Below, piece by piece: positions 5,869-11,434 of a DNA stretch of 11,434 bases. A program made the translations under genes and the position numbers. This DNA is from Chloroflexota bacterium (GTDB taxonomy: Bacteria; Chloroflexota; Chloroflexia; QHBQ01; JADMIH01), in assembly GCA_015478675.1 (NCBI GenBank), contig JADMIH010000121.1, positions 1 through 11,434 on the forward strand. Reading direction: 5' to 3'. Positions within the stretch are counted from its first letter, which is position 1; the number at the start of each line of letters is the position of its first letter. A model generated the notes under the pieces. That model was given only the letters and a program-made list of their open reading frames with translations. It had not been told where the DNA came from and searched no databases.

Positions 5869-6681
5869 ATGGAGGCGGGTTGGAGACAGCGGCAGGTGAG
5901 TGACGAGGACGAGCAGCCCTTAGGAATGGCAGGCGATCAGCTAGACCAGGGCAACCTTGCGGGCACCGGTGGTGTGCAGCGCCCTCTAGGCGCAAGCGAC
6001 ATATTGAGCACCCTCGATGCAATGGTAGGCGCCGACGGGCCTGTACCTGAGATTGCTGACTATGTGACGCGGCCTGCGCCTCCGCTGCTGGTCGTCCTTA
6101 CAGGGCCTTCGGGCGTTGGCAAGGACAAAGTTCTTGAGCGTATGCGAGCGCGTGGGGTGCCCTTCCACTACGTGGTGACGGTTACTACCAGGGCCATTCG
6201 GGAGGGAGAGGTACATGGCCGAGATTATTTCTTCCTGTCCAAGCCTGACTATGAGCAGATGCTATTGAACAACCAATTGCTGGAACATGCCCAGGTGTAC
6301 GATAACTACTACGGCGTACCACTCAGCCAGGTGATCGAGCCGTTACGAGCGGGCGAGGATGTCATTCTGAAACCTGATGTGCAGGGCGCTGCCACCATAC
6401 GCAAAATAGAGCCGAACGCCCTCTTTATATTTCTTGCTCCTCCCAGCATGGCGGAGCTTGCCAGGCGGCTATATTATCGCAAAACTGAGGACCCACAGGA
6501 ACTTGCCAGGCGCTTCGCACTGTCGAGGTTGGAGATGCACTCCCTCAGTGATTTTGATTACGTTGTGGTCAACTACCACAACAAGCTAGACGAGACCGTT
6601 GATACAATAGCGTCAATTATCAAAGCCGAAAAGTGCAGGGTACACCCGCGCCGGCTCAGGCTAACCGAAACCGAGTTGTAA
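5869..6681 (+). CDS. gmk: Guanylate kinase with N-terminal extension
   Basis: It phosphorylates GMP to GDP with ATP in the cytoplasm. The kinase domain spans about residues 71-258. Its landmarks are VVLTGPSGVGKD (P-loop, 79-86), VTVTTRAIREGEVHGRDYFF (GMP binding), LLEHAQVYDNYYGVP (GMP-contacting Glu and Tyr), DVILKPDVQGA, the lid IFLAPPSMAELARRL and FDYVVVN. Two features are odd. The Walker A Ser/Thr that normally follows GK is Asp86, and the protein is 270 residues against about 190-210 because of a ~65-residue, low-complexity N-terminal extension. The ATG at 5869 is backed by GAGGAG (5853-5858) ten bases upstream. Shorter starts (GTG 5896, ATG 5926, ATG 6022) remain possible and would trim most of the extension. 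I recall GKD P-loops in other Chloroflexota guanylate kinases, unverified here, so activity is likely retained. Confidence 0.9.
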   Translation: MEAGWRQRQVSDEDEQPLGMAGDQLDQGNLAGTGGVQRPLGASDILSTLDAMVGADGPVPEIADYVTRPAPPLLVVLTGPSGVGKDKVLERMRARGVPFHYVVTVTTRAIREGEVHGRDYFFLSKPDYEQMLLNNQLLEHAQVYDNYYGVPLSQVIEPLRAGEDVILKPDVQGAATIRKIEPNALFIFLAPPSMAELARRLYYRKTEDPQELARRFALSRLEMHSLSDFDYVVVNYHNKLDETVDTIASIIKAEKCRVHPRRLRLTETEL

Positions 6682-6765
6682 GGGCACGACCCAGGATAAA
6701 GGCATCGTGCAGCGCGCCTATCTAACGCGGCTGCTGACTGCTGAGAGACAAAGGGGGACGTATTA

Positions 6766-8478
6766 ATGACAACAGACATGGCGAGTATTGCTGATAGTGA
6801 GGTTGTGCGCTTGCTACAAGAGGGCATCGCCGCAGCAGAGCGCGGAGATAAACCGGCGGCGCGTGACCTGCTCTCCCAGGTCGTAGAAGTTGACCCGCAG
6901 ATCGAAGAGGCGTGGCTCTGGTTGAGTGAGGTCGTCTCCGAGCCGCACGAGCGTCAGATCTGCCTGGAAAATGTCCTTGTCATAAACCCTGCTAATGCGC
7001 ACGCCCTCAAAGCGTTGGAGCAGATTAGACAGGGAACCGGCGGCATACCACGCTTTGCCCCTGAAGCTGCTGAGCCACCACAGGCCGAACATACCGCCCC
7101 ACTTGCCTCTGACCCGTCTGCTTACGGCGATGCAATACCAAACCCACCCTGGCCCTCCGGCAACGAGGCTGCCCTCGCGTCAAATGGCCCCGGGCCCGCG
7201 CCCCTCCCTGCCTGGATGCAAACGGACCAGGCGGAGGCTCCTGAAACCGGCGCTCATCAAGCCGACAACCTGCGCTTTGGTCCAGCCGATCATCAACCCA
7301 ATACTTGGGCCGCCATCGGCTCGGCGGCAAACCCAGAGCAACCAGAGCAGAACGATCTGCTCTTTGGCGTACCGGAGTGGCTGCCTTTGGTCTCATCGAG
7401 CGCTGACTTGAGTATTCCTGCTGAGGCGCAACCGCAGAATGGCGACGGCATGACGGAGATATGGGCCAACGGCTCAATGCCTAATGCTGATGCGGAACAC
7501 TATAACAACCAGGTTCAGCCCGGCGGTCATCTGCCCGACGAGGGCAGTGCTAACTTCCGTTTCGAGCCTTTTACCTTCGATGACAACAGCCATCTTAGAA
7601 CGGGGTCCAACGCCCAGGTCGTCGGTGCGGAGGGCGCTGAACTCCCCGACTGGGTGCGCAAGCACCTCAACCCCCCCATCGAGAGCGCCCCACAGGAGTA
7701 TGCCCCTGCCCAGGATGTGCAGCCAGCGCCCGGCATATTCGGCGATAACTTCTTCAACAACGCTAACTCTTACCATGATGAAGCACAGGGCGTAAACAAC
7801 AACGGGTCGGTTTACCCGGATATGCCTGTCAACAGTCCAGACCTGGGGCCGATGGGACCTTACGCTTCGGCTCAACTGCCGTCGCCCGATGAGCTTCCAG
7901 GCGAGCACAGCGTCGGTAATCCCGCACAGCCCTGGTATCTCAACTCCTCAAACAACTCTATAGCTTCGCCGCCCTCCTCTTCTACCGGTCTGCCATCGTA
8001 TCTCGAACCCCCAGGCGATAACAGCTACGACAATGGCGCACACTCTGCCCCCAGGGAGATAGCCAACATCGAGTGCCCCCACTGCCATGAGCAAGTGCCT
8101 GACACTTCCTTAGCCTGCCCGCAGTGCCGCTTCAACTTCTTTGTCAACTGCCCCCACTGCCATGAGCTTGTTGACGCGAGTGACGCCCGCACAGGGCAGC
8201 TCGACCCTTGCCCCCACTGCGGCAACCCCGTAGATAGGATGGTGCTTGGCATTGCTGTAAGCCCCCAGGAAAGAGCAGCAGCCGAGAAGCAGATGCTACA
8301 CCAGAAGGACCAGGAGATCAATTATCCCTCCATGGAACAGGCCCACGTGGGCGCACTCTCCCGTCGTTCTGCACTCTCATGGCTCATAGACGGGGTGCTT
8401 CTGGTAGCCATCGCGTTCATCATCTGGGCGCTCACCCAGTTCCCCACCTGGTACCACTTGACGGGGCTGTACAAGTAA
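6766..8478 (+). CDS. Tail-anchored TPR, disordered and double zinc-ribbon protein
   Basis: A 570-residue protein with four regions. Residues about 10-92 form TPR-like helices (LLQEGIAAAERGDKPAARDLL, EEAWLWLSEVV, ICLENVLVINPANAHALKAL), a pattern I associate with Chloroflexota proteins. Residues about 95-430 are rich in Pro, Asn, Gly, Ala and Gln and probably disordered. They carry repeated aromatic motifs: LPAWM (147-151), VPEWL (202-206), LPDWV (293-297), QPWYL (388-392) and LPSYL (409-413). Residues 437-485 contain four CxxC pairs (437/440, 451/454, 462/465, 482/485), enough for two zinc ribbons. Residues about 538-559 are one hydrophobic helix next to the C-terminus, suggesting a tail anchor with the rest in the cytoplasm. 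Function is unknown; scaffolding or partner recruitment at the membrane is inferred. The start has AAGGGGG (6751-6757) eight bases upstream, and the gene follows gmk after 84 bases. Confidence 0.88.
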   Translation: MTTDMASIADSEVVRLLQEGIAAAERGDKPAARDLLSQVVEVDPQIEEAWLWLSEVVSEPHERQICLENVLVINPANAHALKALEQIRQGTGGIPRFAPEAAEPPQAEHTAPLASDPSAYGDAIPNPPWPSGNEAALASNGPGPAPLPAWMQTDQAEAPETGAHQADNLRFGPADHQPNTWAAIGSAANPEQPEQNDLLFGVPEWLPLVSSSADLSIPAEAQPQNGDGMTEIWANGSMPNADAEHYNNQVQPGGHLPDEGSANFRFEPFTFDDNSHLRTGSNAQVVGAEGAELPDWVRKHLNPPIESAPQEYAPAQDVQPAPGIFGDNFFNNANSYHDEAQGVNNNGSVYPDMPVNSPDLGPMGPYASAQLPSPDELPGEHSVGNPAQPWYLNSSNNSIASPPSSSTGLPSYLEPPGDNSYDNGAHSAPREIANIECPHCHEQVPDTSLACPQCRFNFFVNCPHCHELVDASDARTGQLDPCPHCGNPVDRMVLGIAVSPQERAAAEKQMLHQKDQEINYPSMEQAHVGALSRRSALSWLIDGVLLVAIAFIIWALTQFPTWYHLTGLYK

Positions 8479-8533
8479 CGTACTATTAACTGGTCCCGTC
8501 TACGTGCAGCTGAGCGGGCTGACATAGCCTTAC

Positions 8534-8570
8534 GCGGCGTATAAACCTTACTACGCCGCATCTTTCTTAT
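8534..8570 (+). terminator. Candidate intrinsic terminator after the zinc-ribbon gene
   Basis: GCGGCGTA (8534-8541) pairs perfectly with TACGCCGC (8552-8559) around a ten-base loop, then ATCTTTCTTAT follows. The stem is GC-rich, but the T-run is interrupted and the loop is long. It falls in the 105-base gap before the next gene, whose AGGGG ribosome site starts only a few bases later. Confidence 0.5.
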
Positions 8571-8583
8571 ACAGGGGTCTGTT

Positions 8584-10188
8584 GTGCCGAACGGCAGCGA
8601 ACACGCCTCGCGGCCAGCCAAAGTCATTGATCTACAAGGGCACCAGGCAGCCGAGCAGGCGCTAGACCTGGTCCTCACCACGAGTCCTGCGTCCCCCCAG
8701 TACCCTTTGCGCCTGGCGGAGCTCCTCGGCATGGGTCCGCCCTTGCTGGCAGCGATTGTGCGCCACCTTGATGCCGCAGACCCTCACAAGCTCGATGCCC
8801 TGGGCCGCGTACTCTCCCTCTACCCACAACGCCCCCAGGTTGTGCAGGCGCTGATGCGGGCTGGCTCTGATCGTCGTGGCACCGATAACCGCAGGCTGGG
8901 CGCTATACTGGTGCTTGAGCACTTTCTTGGTATCTCCCCTCCTGATGATTTCTTCTCAGCGTTGCACGACCCGGTGGGGATCGCCTTGCAGACGCTCTCC
9001 GGCATCACAGGCGACGCCGTGCCTGACATACCTCTAATGCACGACTACCTGCGCCTGCTTATCTCCCAGCCTATCGATCTGCTTTATTCAATCCTGGCTG
9101 TGCTGGCCGAGCTTGGGGGCGTAGGAGCCATAGAGATTGTGCGCCTCATTGCTTTGCACCCCGACCCTGAGCTGCGCATTAGCGCCATCGAGACGCTGGC
9201 CGCGCAAGGCTCGCCGCGTGCTATCGCCACTCTCTGCCAGCTTGAGCCGAACTTGCCGCCCGACACCTCTCGCGCGGTGAGCCGTGCCTTGCAAAAGCTG
9301 CGCTTGAGTGGCGTGGACGTGGGCGAAGCCGCCGATCCAGGGTGCGGCTGCCGCGCCCTTCTTGGGCCAATAGACGGGCATGGTCACAGGCTCCTCTGGC
9401 TCCTTGCCCCTTCTGTGCAGGGCAAAGCTCACCAGATTGCTCATCTGGGTCTGGTCATTACAGACATCGCAGGCCTTGTGGAAGCAGAAGGAGCGAGCAG
9501 CGCCGATGCCACCCTCTTCCCGCCGCTTGCGCCTCTCGGTACTTTGCACCAACCGTTCGCCAGCCGGTTGAGCGACCTTGCTGAGGAGTGGTCAATTGGC
9601 GAGCAATACTTTGCCTCCCTTGAAGTACCATTCGACTATGGCCTGGCGATGGCTGCGCGTGCGGTGCAGAGAAACTGGGAGACAGGCACCTTACTCCCTG
9701 TTGACTATTTACTGCTCTACCCACTCTTTTGGCATCACGCAGGCAAGGCTGAATTGCCCGGCTTCAATCAGCCGCCAGGCAACGGCGAGCAAGACCCTTC
9801 TCTGGCGGAGAATGAGAGCGAGTTGTTTCTCGATTCTCTCTTCGAAAGCTGGTATCTCGAAACCGAAGGTGTGGCCCATGTCGCTGAGGAAGTTGCCCGC
9901 GCGGGCGGCGGGCTATCGCACGAGCTCAGCGATGAGAACTGGCGTATATTGCTCCCTGCTCTTATCAGGTTGGCACATGATGAGTTTGGCCCTCATCTGC
10001 GCACACTCTACGCAAAGAGGCTTCAGCTTATGTCGGAGTGGTTCTCTATAGCGGGTGAAGCGCGCAAAGCTGATCTGGCAGCCTCCGCCGCGCGTACTAT
10101 GCTCCAGTCCCCGCCCGAAGCTAATCTCTTCGTCCTCCGCCTTGCGCAAAAGGGAGTACTCGTCACCATAAGCAATCTAAGGTTCTAG
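8584..10188 (+). CDS. HEAT-repeat protein of unknown function
   Basis: A 534-residue, probably cytoplasmic protein with no signal peptide or clear membrane helix. Residues about 40-245 are leucine-rich paired helices of HEAT type; the clearest unit is PDPELRISAIETLAAQGSPRAIATL near 194-218. A different domain follows, opening with GCGC (Cys254, Cys256) and LGPIDGHGHRLLWLL (260-274), then strand-like segments (HLGLVITDIAGLVEAEG). The C-terminal half (about 340-534) is mainly helical with acidic stretches. I do not recognise the middle domain or a catalytic motif. The start is GTG at 8584, six bases after AGGGG (8573-8577), and no ATG near it fits better. HEAT folds usually serve as protein-binding scaffolds; a link to the preceding membrane-anchored zinc-ribbon protein is suggested only by adjacency. 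The 66-base gap to the methyltransferase holds a weak terminator. Confidence 0.82.
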   Translation: MPNGSEHASRPAKVIDLQGHQAAEQALDLVLTTSPASPQYPLRLAELLGMGPPLLAAIVRHLDAADPHKLDALGRVLSLYPQRPQVVQALMRAGSDRRGTDNRRLGAILVLEHFLGISPPDDFFSALHDPVGIALQTLSGITGDAVPDIPLMHDYLRLLISQPIDLLYSILAVLAELGGVGAIEIVRLIALHPDPELRISAIETLAAQGSPRAIATLCQLEPNLPPDTSRAVSRALQKLRLSGVDVGEAADPGCGCRALLGPIDGHGHRLLWLLAPSVQGKAHQIAHLGLVITDIAGLVEAEGASSADATLFPPLAPLGTLHQPFASRLSDLAEEWSIGEQYFASLEVPFDYGLAMAARAVQRNWETGTLLPVDYLLLYPLFWHHAGKAELPGFNQPPGNGEQDPSLAENESELFLDSLFESWYLETEGVAHVAEEVARAGGGLSHELSDENWRILLPALIRLAHDEFGPHLRTLYAKRLQLMSEWFSIAGEARKADLAASAARTMLQSPPEANLFVLRLAQKGVLVTISNLRF

Positions 10189-10192
10189 CCCC

Positions 10193-10212
10193 TGCCTTCA
10201 AAGGCGTTTTTT
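10193..10212 (+). terminator. Weak candidate terminator after the HEAT gene
   Basis: TGCCT (10193-10197) pairs with AGGCG (10202-10206), including one T-G wobble, around TCAA, and is followed by six Ts (10207-10212). The T-run is good but the stem is short. It lies directly after the stop of the HEAT gene. Confidence 0.45.
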
Positions 10213-10225
10213 CCTACGTACTCCT

Positions 10226-10245
10226 GGCATCTCAGGGCATCTCAG
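10226..10245 (+). repeat. Tandem 10-bp duplication beside the methyltransferase ribosome site
   Basis: GGCATCTCAG occurs twice in immediate succession (10226-10235 and 10236-10245). The second copy runs into AGGAG (10244-10248), the ribosome binding site six bases before the ATG at 10255. It looks like a recent slippage duplication. Confidence 0.7.
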
Positions 10246-10254
10246 GAGCCACTT

Positions 10255-11055
10255 ATGACATCTGCTGAGCATTTTGATGCAAACGCCTCCGCTTTTCACG
10301 ACTATTTAAATTCACCCTGGGGCCAGCTGCTTCATAACCTCTCCGCTGCCAATGTGCACCGCCATATTGCGGAGTACTACACGCAAGGCCAACTGCTGCG
10401 CATCCTTGATGTCGGCGGAGGAAGTGGTGTTGATGCGGTCCTATTTGCTGCACAAGGGCATTCGGTATCCATACTTGACCCTTCGGTTGAGATCCTTAGC
10501 GAAGCACGTTACAACGCCCAGTCAGCAGATGTTTCGGAGCGGGTGCGATTCTACGAAGCCGAGCTTGCCTCCCTCCCAGAGCTTTTCCCACCAGGGTATT
10601 TTGATCTAATTCTCTGTCATAATGTTCTGCAATATGTCGGCGACCTTAGAGCAGCTTTAGAGGCAATATTCTATCCGTTGGTCGCTGACGGCCTGATTTC
10701 TACTATTTGCATCAATCGCTATTCGGAACCCTATCGTCTGGCTCTACAGCAACTCCGCCCGGATATAGCCTTCGAGAAGCTGAAGACCAGAACCGTCTTC
10801 TCAGGGGTCTTTAAAGTTGATATTCGAGCATACACAGCAGAGGAAATAAGCCAGGCATTTCAGGAAATAGGTGGCACTTTGCTGGCTCAGTACGGCCTAC
10901 GATGCGTCTTCGACTATATTCCCAATAACGACCTGAAGAGTGAAGCGGGTTTCCTCATAGAGCTAGAACGTCTGGAATATGCTATGAGCCAGACATATCC
11001 ATACTACCTCCTGGCGCGCTTCTTTCAGCTTATCGTGCGGAAGGTAACACCATGA
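10255..11055 (+). CDS. CmoM-like class I SAM-dependent methyltransferase
   Basis: A 266-residue Rossmann methyltransferase. Motif I is ILDVGGGSGVD (50-60), the acidic residue after strand 2 is Asp75 (SILDPS), and motif IV is FDLILCHNVLQYV (116-128). Beyond the generic core it follows the layout of E. coli CmoM (SmtA). The N-terminus FDANASAFHDYL...GQLL resembles FDDIAEKFSRNIY...GQLR. The C-terminal GLRCVFDYI and ELERLEYAMSQTYPYYLLARF resemble GVRVFHDYL and ELETRYCRQEPYITLGRY. CmoM methylates the carboxymethoxy group of cmo5U34 in tRNA. A tRNA role here is inferred, and other small-molecule targets are possible because CmoA and CmoB are not in view. The ATG at 10255 has AGGAG six bases upstream. 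The stop overlaps a following ATG as ATGA (11052-11055). Confidence 0.85.
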   Translation: MTSAEHFDANASAFHDYLNSPWGQLLHNLSAANVHRHIAEYYTQGQLLRILDVGGGSGVDAVLFAAQGHSVSILDPSVEILSEARYNAQSADVSERVRFYEAELASLPELFPPGYFDLILCHNVLQYVGDLRAALEAIFYPLVADGLISTICINRYSEPYRLALQQLRPDIAFEKLKTRTVFSGVFKVDIRAYTAEEISQAFQEIGGTLLAQYGLRCVFDYIPNNDLKSEAGFLIELERLEYAMSQTYPYYLLARFFQLIVRKVTP

Positions 11056-11117
11056 CCTCGACTTTCCACAACCAGCCGGTGCTTTCCTCTCATCACCAGG
11101 TAAGCGTTCAGATTTAG
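11052..11117 (+). pseudogene. Short ORF coupled to the methyltransferase and cut by element B
   Basis: The ATG at 11052 overlaps the methyltransferase stop in an ATGA junction, the usual sign of translational coupling. The ORF is only 21 codons, and its 17th codon (GTA, 11100-11102) begins exactly at the first base of element B. The TAG (11115-11117) lies within that element's left end. The simplest reading is that a downstream gene was split by insertion, but no frame after the element clearly resumes it, so it may be a chance ORF. Confidence 0.3.
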
Positions 11118-11268
11118 AGTATAACGAGGTTCAAGAGGTAACTGTGTACCCTCACCCCGTGCCCCTCTCCCATGAAGGGGGAGGGGGCTTGCTTCCGGTG
11201 AGTATCAGGTGACACCGCAGCAACCCCGTCAGGGGATACTCCCCTGCACCCCAACTCTGAACGCTTAC
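11100..11268. mobile_element. MITE-like element B, IS66-type ends
   Basis: A 169-bp non-coding element related to element A at 2752-2938. The left end GTAAGCGTTCAGATTTAGAG and the reverse complement of the right end, GTAAGCGTTCAGAGTTGGGG, agree at 17 of 20 positions, with the first 13 perfect. Its left and right ends match element A's left and right types respectively (GATWTAGRG versus CACCCCAACTCTGAAC). No 8-bp flanking duplication is seen: 11092-11099 and 11269-11276 differ. A second GTAACTGT, identical to element A's terminus, lies inside at 11138-11145, suggesting a nested or rearranged copy. No transposase is encoded. Confidence 0.6.
11148..11211. repeat. REP-like palindromic unit inside element B
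   Basis: This 64-bp unit reads ACCCTCACCCCGTGCCCCTC onward. Its hairpin is CCCCTCTCCC (11162-11171) with GGGGGAGGGG (11177-11186), containing one T-G wobble. It is homologous to the reverse complement of 2790-2853 and includes the GAGTATC at its far end. It is therefore inverted relative to the terminal repeats that the two elements share. Confidence 0.65.
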
Positions 11269-11292
11269 GCTGCAACAATGCGCGCATTGGCT

Positions 11293-11322
11293 TATAATGT
11301 GTATTGTTAGCTACAAGCTAAC
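11293..11322 (+). promoter_or_regulatory. Candidate -10 box followed by a small palindrome
   Basis: TATAAT (11293-11298) is a perfect -10 box, 24 bases after element B, but the best -35 at 17 bases (CTGCAA) matches only 3 of 6. A perfect 7-bp inverted repeat, GTTAGCT (11306-11312) and AGCTAAC (11316-11322), starts 7 bases after the box. It would span the transcription start region or form the first hairpin of the RNA. The gene it would serve lies beyond the window. Confidence 0.35.
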
Positions 11323-11365
11323 TACGATCACTCAACTCCAGCGTGAGCTTGGTCTACCTGTACAG

Positions 11366-11380
11366 AAGGGTTGAACCCTT
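11366..11380. repeat. 15-bp palindrome near the right edge
   Basis: AAGGGTT (11366-11372) and AACCCTT (11374-11380) flank a single G, a compact odd palindrome that could bind a dimeric protein. A one-base loop makes an RNA hairpin unlikely without opening the inner pairs. The rest of 11323-11434 shows no supported feature. Confidence 0.35.
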
Positions 11381-11434
11381 ATCCAGTCATGGCGTCGCGG
11401 CACAGGTTCCTCGCATCTGCACAGCCTGTTATGT

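Noticed and set aside
5801..6022. Upstream extension of the rqcH frame by 74 codons
   Set aside because: The extra sequence is not like any NFACT protein, overlaps the gmk start region, and the conserved N-terminus MPFDALT begins exactly at the ATG at 5800.
6684..6710. GCACGA/TCGTGC hairpin after gmk
   Set aside because: Only 6 bp with a 15-base loop and no following T-run, so not a credible terminator.
11389..11434. ATG opening a frame that runs off the right edge
   Set aside because: Only 15 codons are visible, with no ribosome binding site and no recognisable start of a protein family.

Overview
The window looks like chromosomal DNA of a Chloroflexota bacterium, most likely of the Ktedonobacteria type. 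This is inferred, not proven. The pointers are the moderately GC-rich coding sequence, a tail-anchored 'TPR - low-complexity - zinc ribbon' protein with the WLWLSEVV/ICLENVL signature that I associate with Chloroflexota, and a guanylate kinase with a GKD P-loop. Most genes are housekeeping genes. No phage, CRISPR, toxin-antitoxin or defence cassette is visible.

Layout. (1) Bases 1-2695, plus strand: a compact run of accC (cut by the left edge), an Asp23/Gls24 gene, nusB and two acyl-carrier-protein (ACP) genes. It resembles the accB-accC-yqhY-nusB order of Bacillus subtilis. The two ACP genes extend the fatty-acid theme: biotin carboxylase supplies malonyl-CoA and the carriers hold the growing chain. 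The first ACP-like protein has Thr where the phosphopantetheine Ser should be. The second has the Ser plus an unusual N-terminal extension. (2) Bases 2696-3062: a non-coding region with a 187-bp MITE-like element whose ends are GTAA...TTAC (IS66 type), then a near-consensus sigma-70 promoter whose -10 box lies inside a perfect 10-bp inverted repeat. (3) Bases 3063-3878: tatC. (4) Bases 3932-5800, minus strand: an NFACT/RqcH ribosome-quality-control gene, convergent with tatC and divergent from gmk. (5) Bases 5869-6681: guanylate kinase with a long N-terminal extension. (6) Bases 6766-8478: a tail-anchored TPR/disordered/zinc-ribbon protein, followed by a candidate terminator. (7) Bases 8584-10188: a HEAT-repeat protein of unknown function. 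(8) Bases 10255-11055: a CmoM-like SAM methyltransferase. (9) Bases 11056-11434: no convincing complete gene. This stretch holds a short ORF that overlaps the methyltransferase stop codon, a second MITE-like element whose first base falls in that ORF, a possible promoter and two small palindromes.

The most novel material is the pair of related MITE-like elements, which share terminal repeats but carry an inner palindromic unit in opposite orientations. Next come the Ser-to-Thr ACP paralogue beside a normal ACP, the operator-like palindrome around the tatC -10 box, and the tail-anchored zinc-ribbon protein with repeated LPxW/Y-type motifs. I see no clear undescribed multi-gene system.
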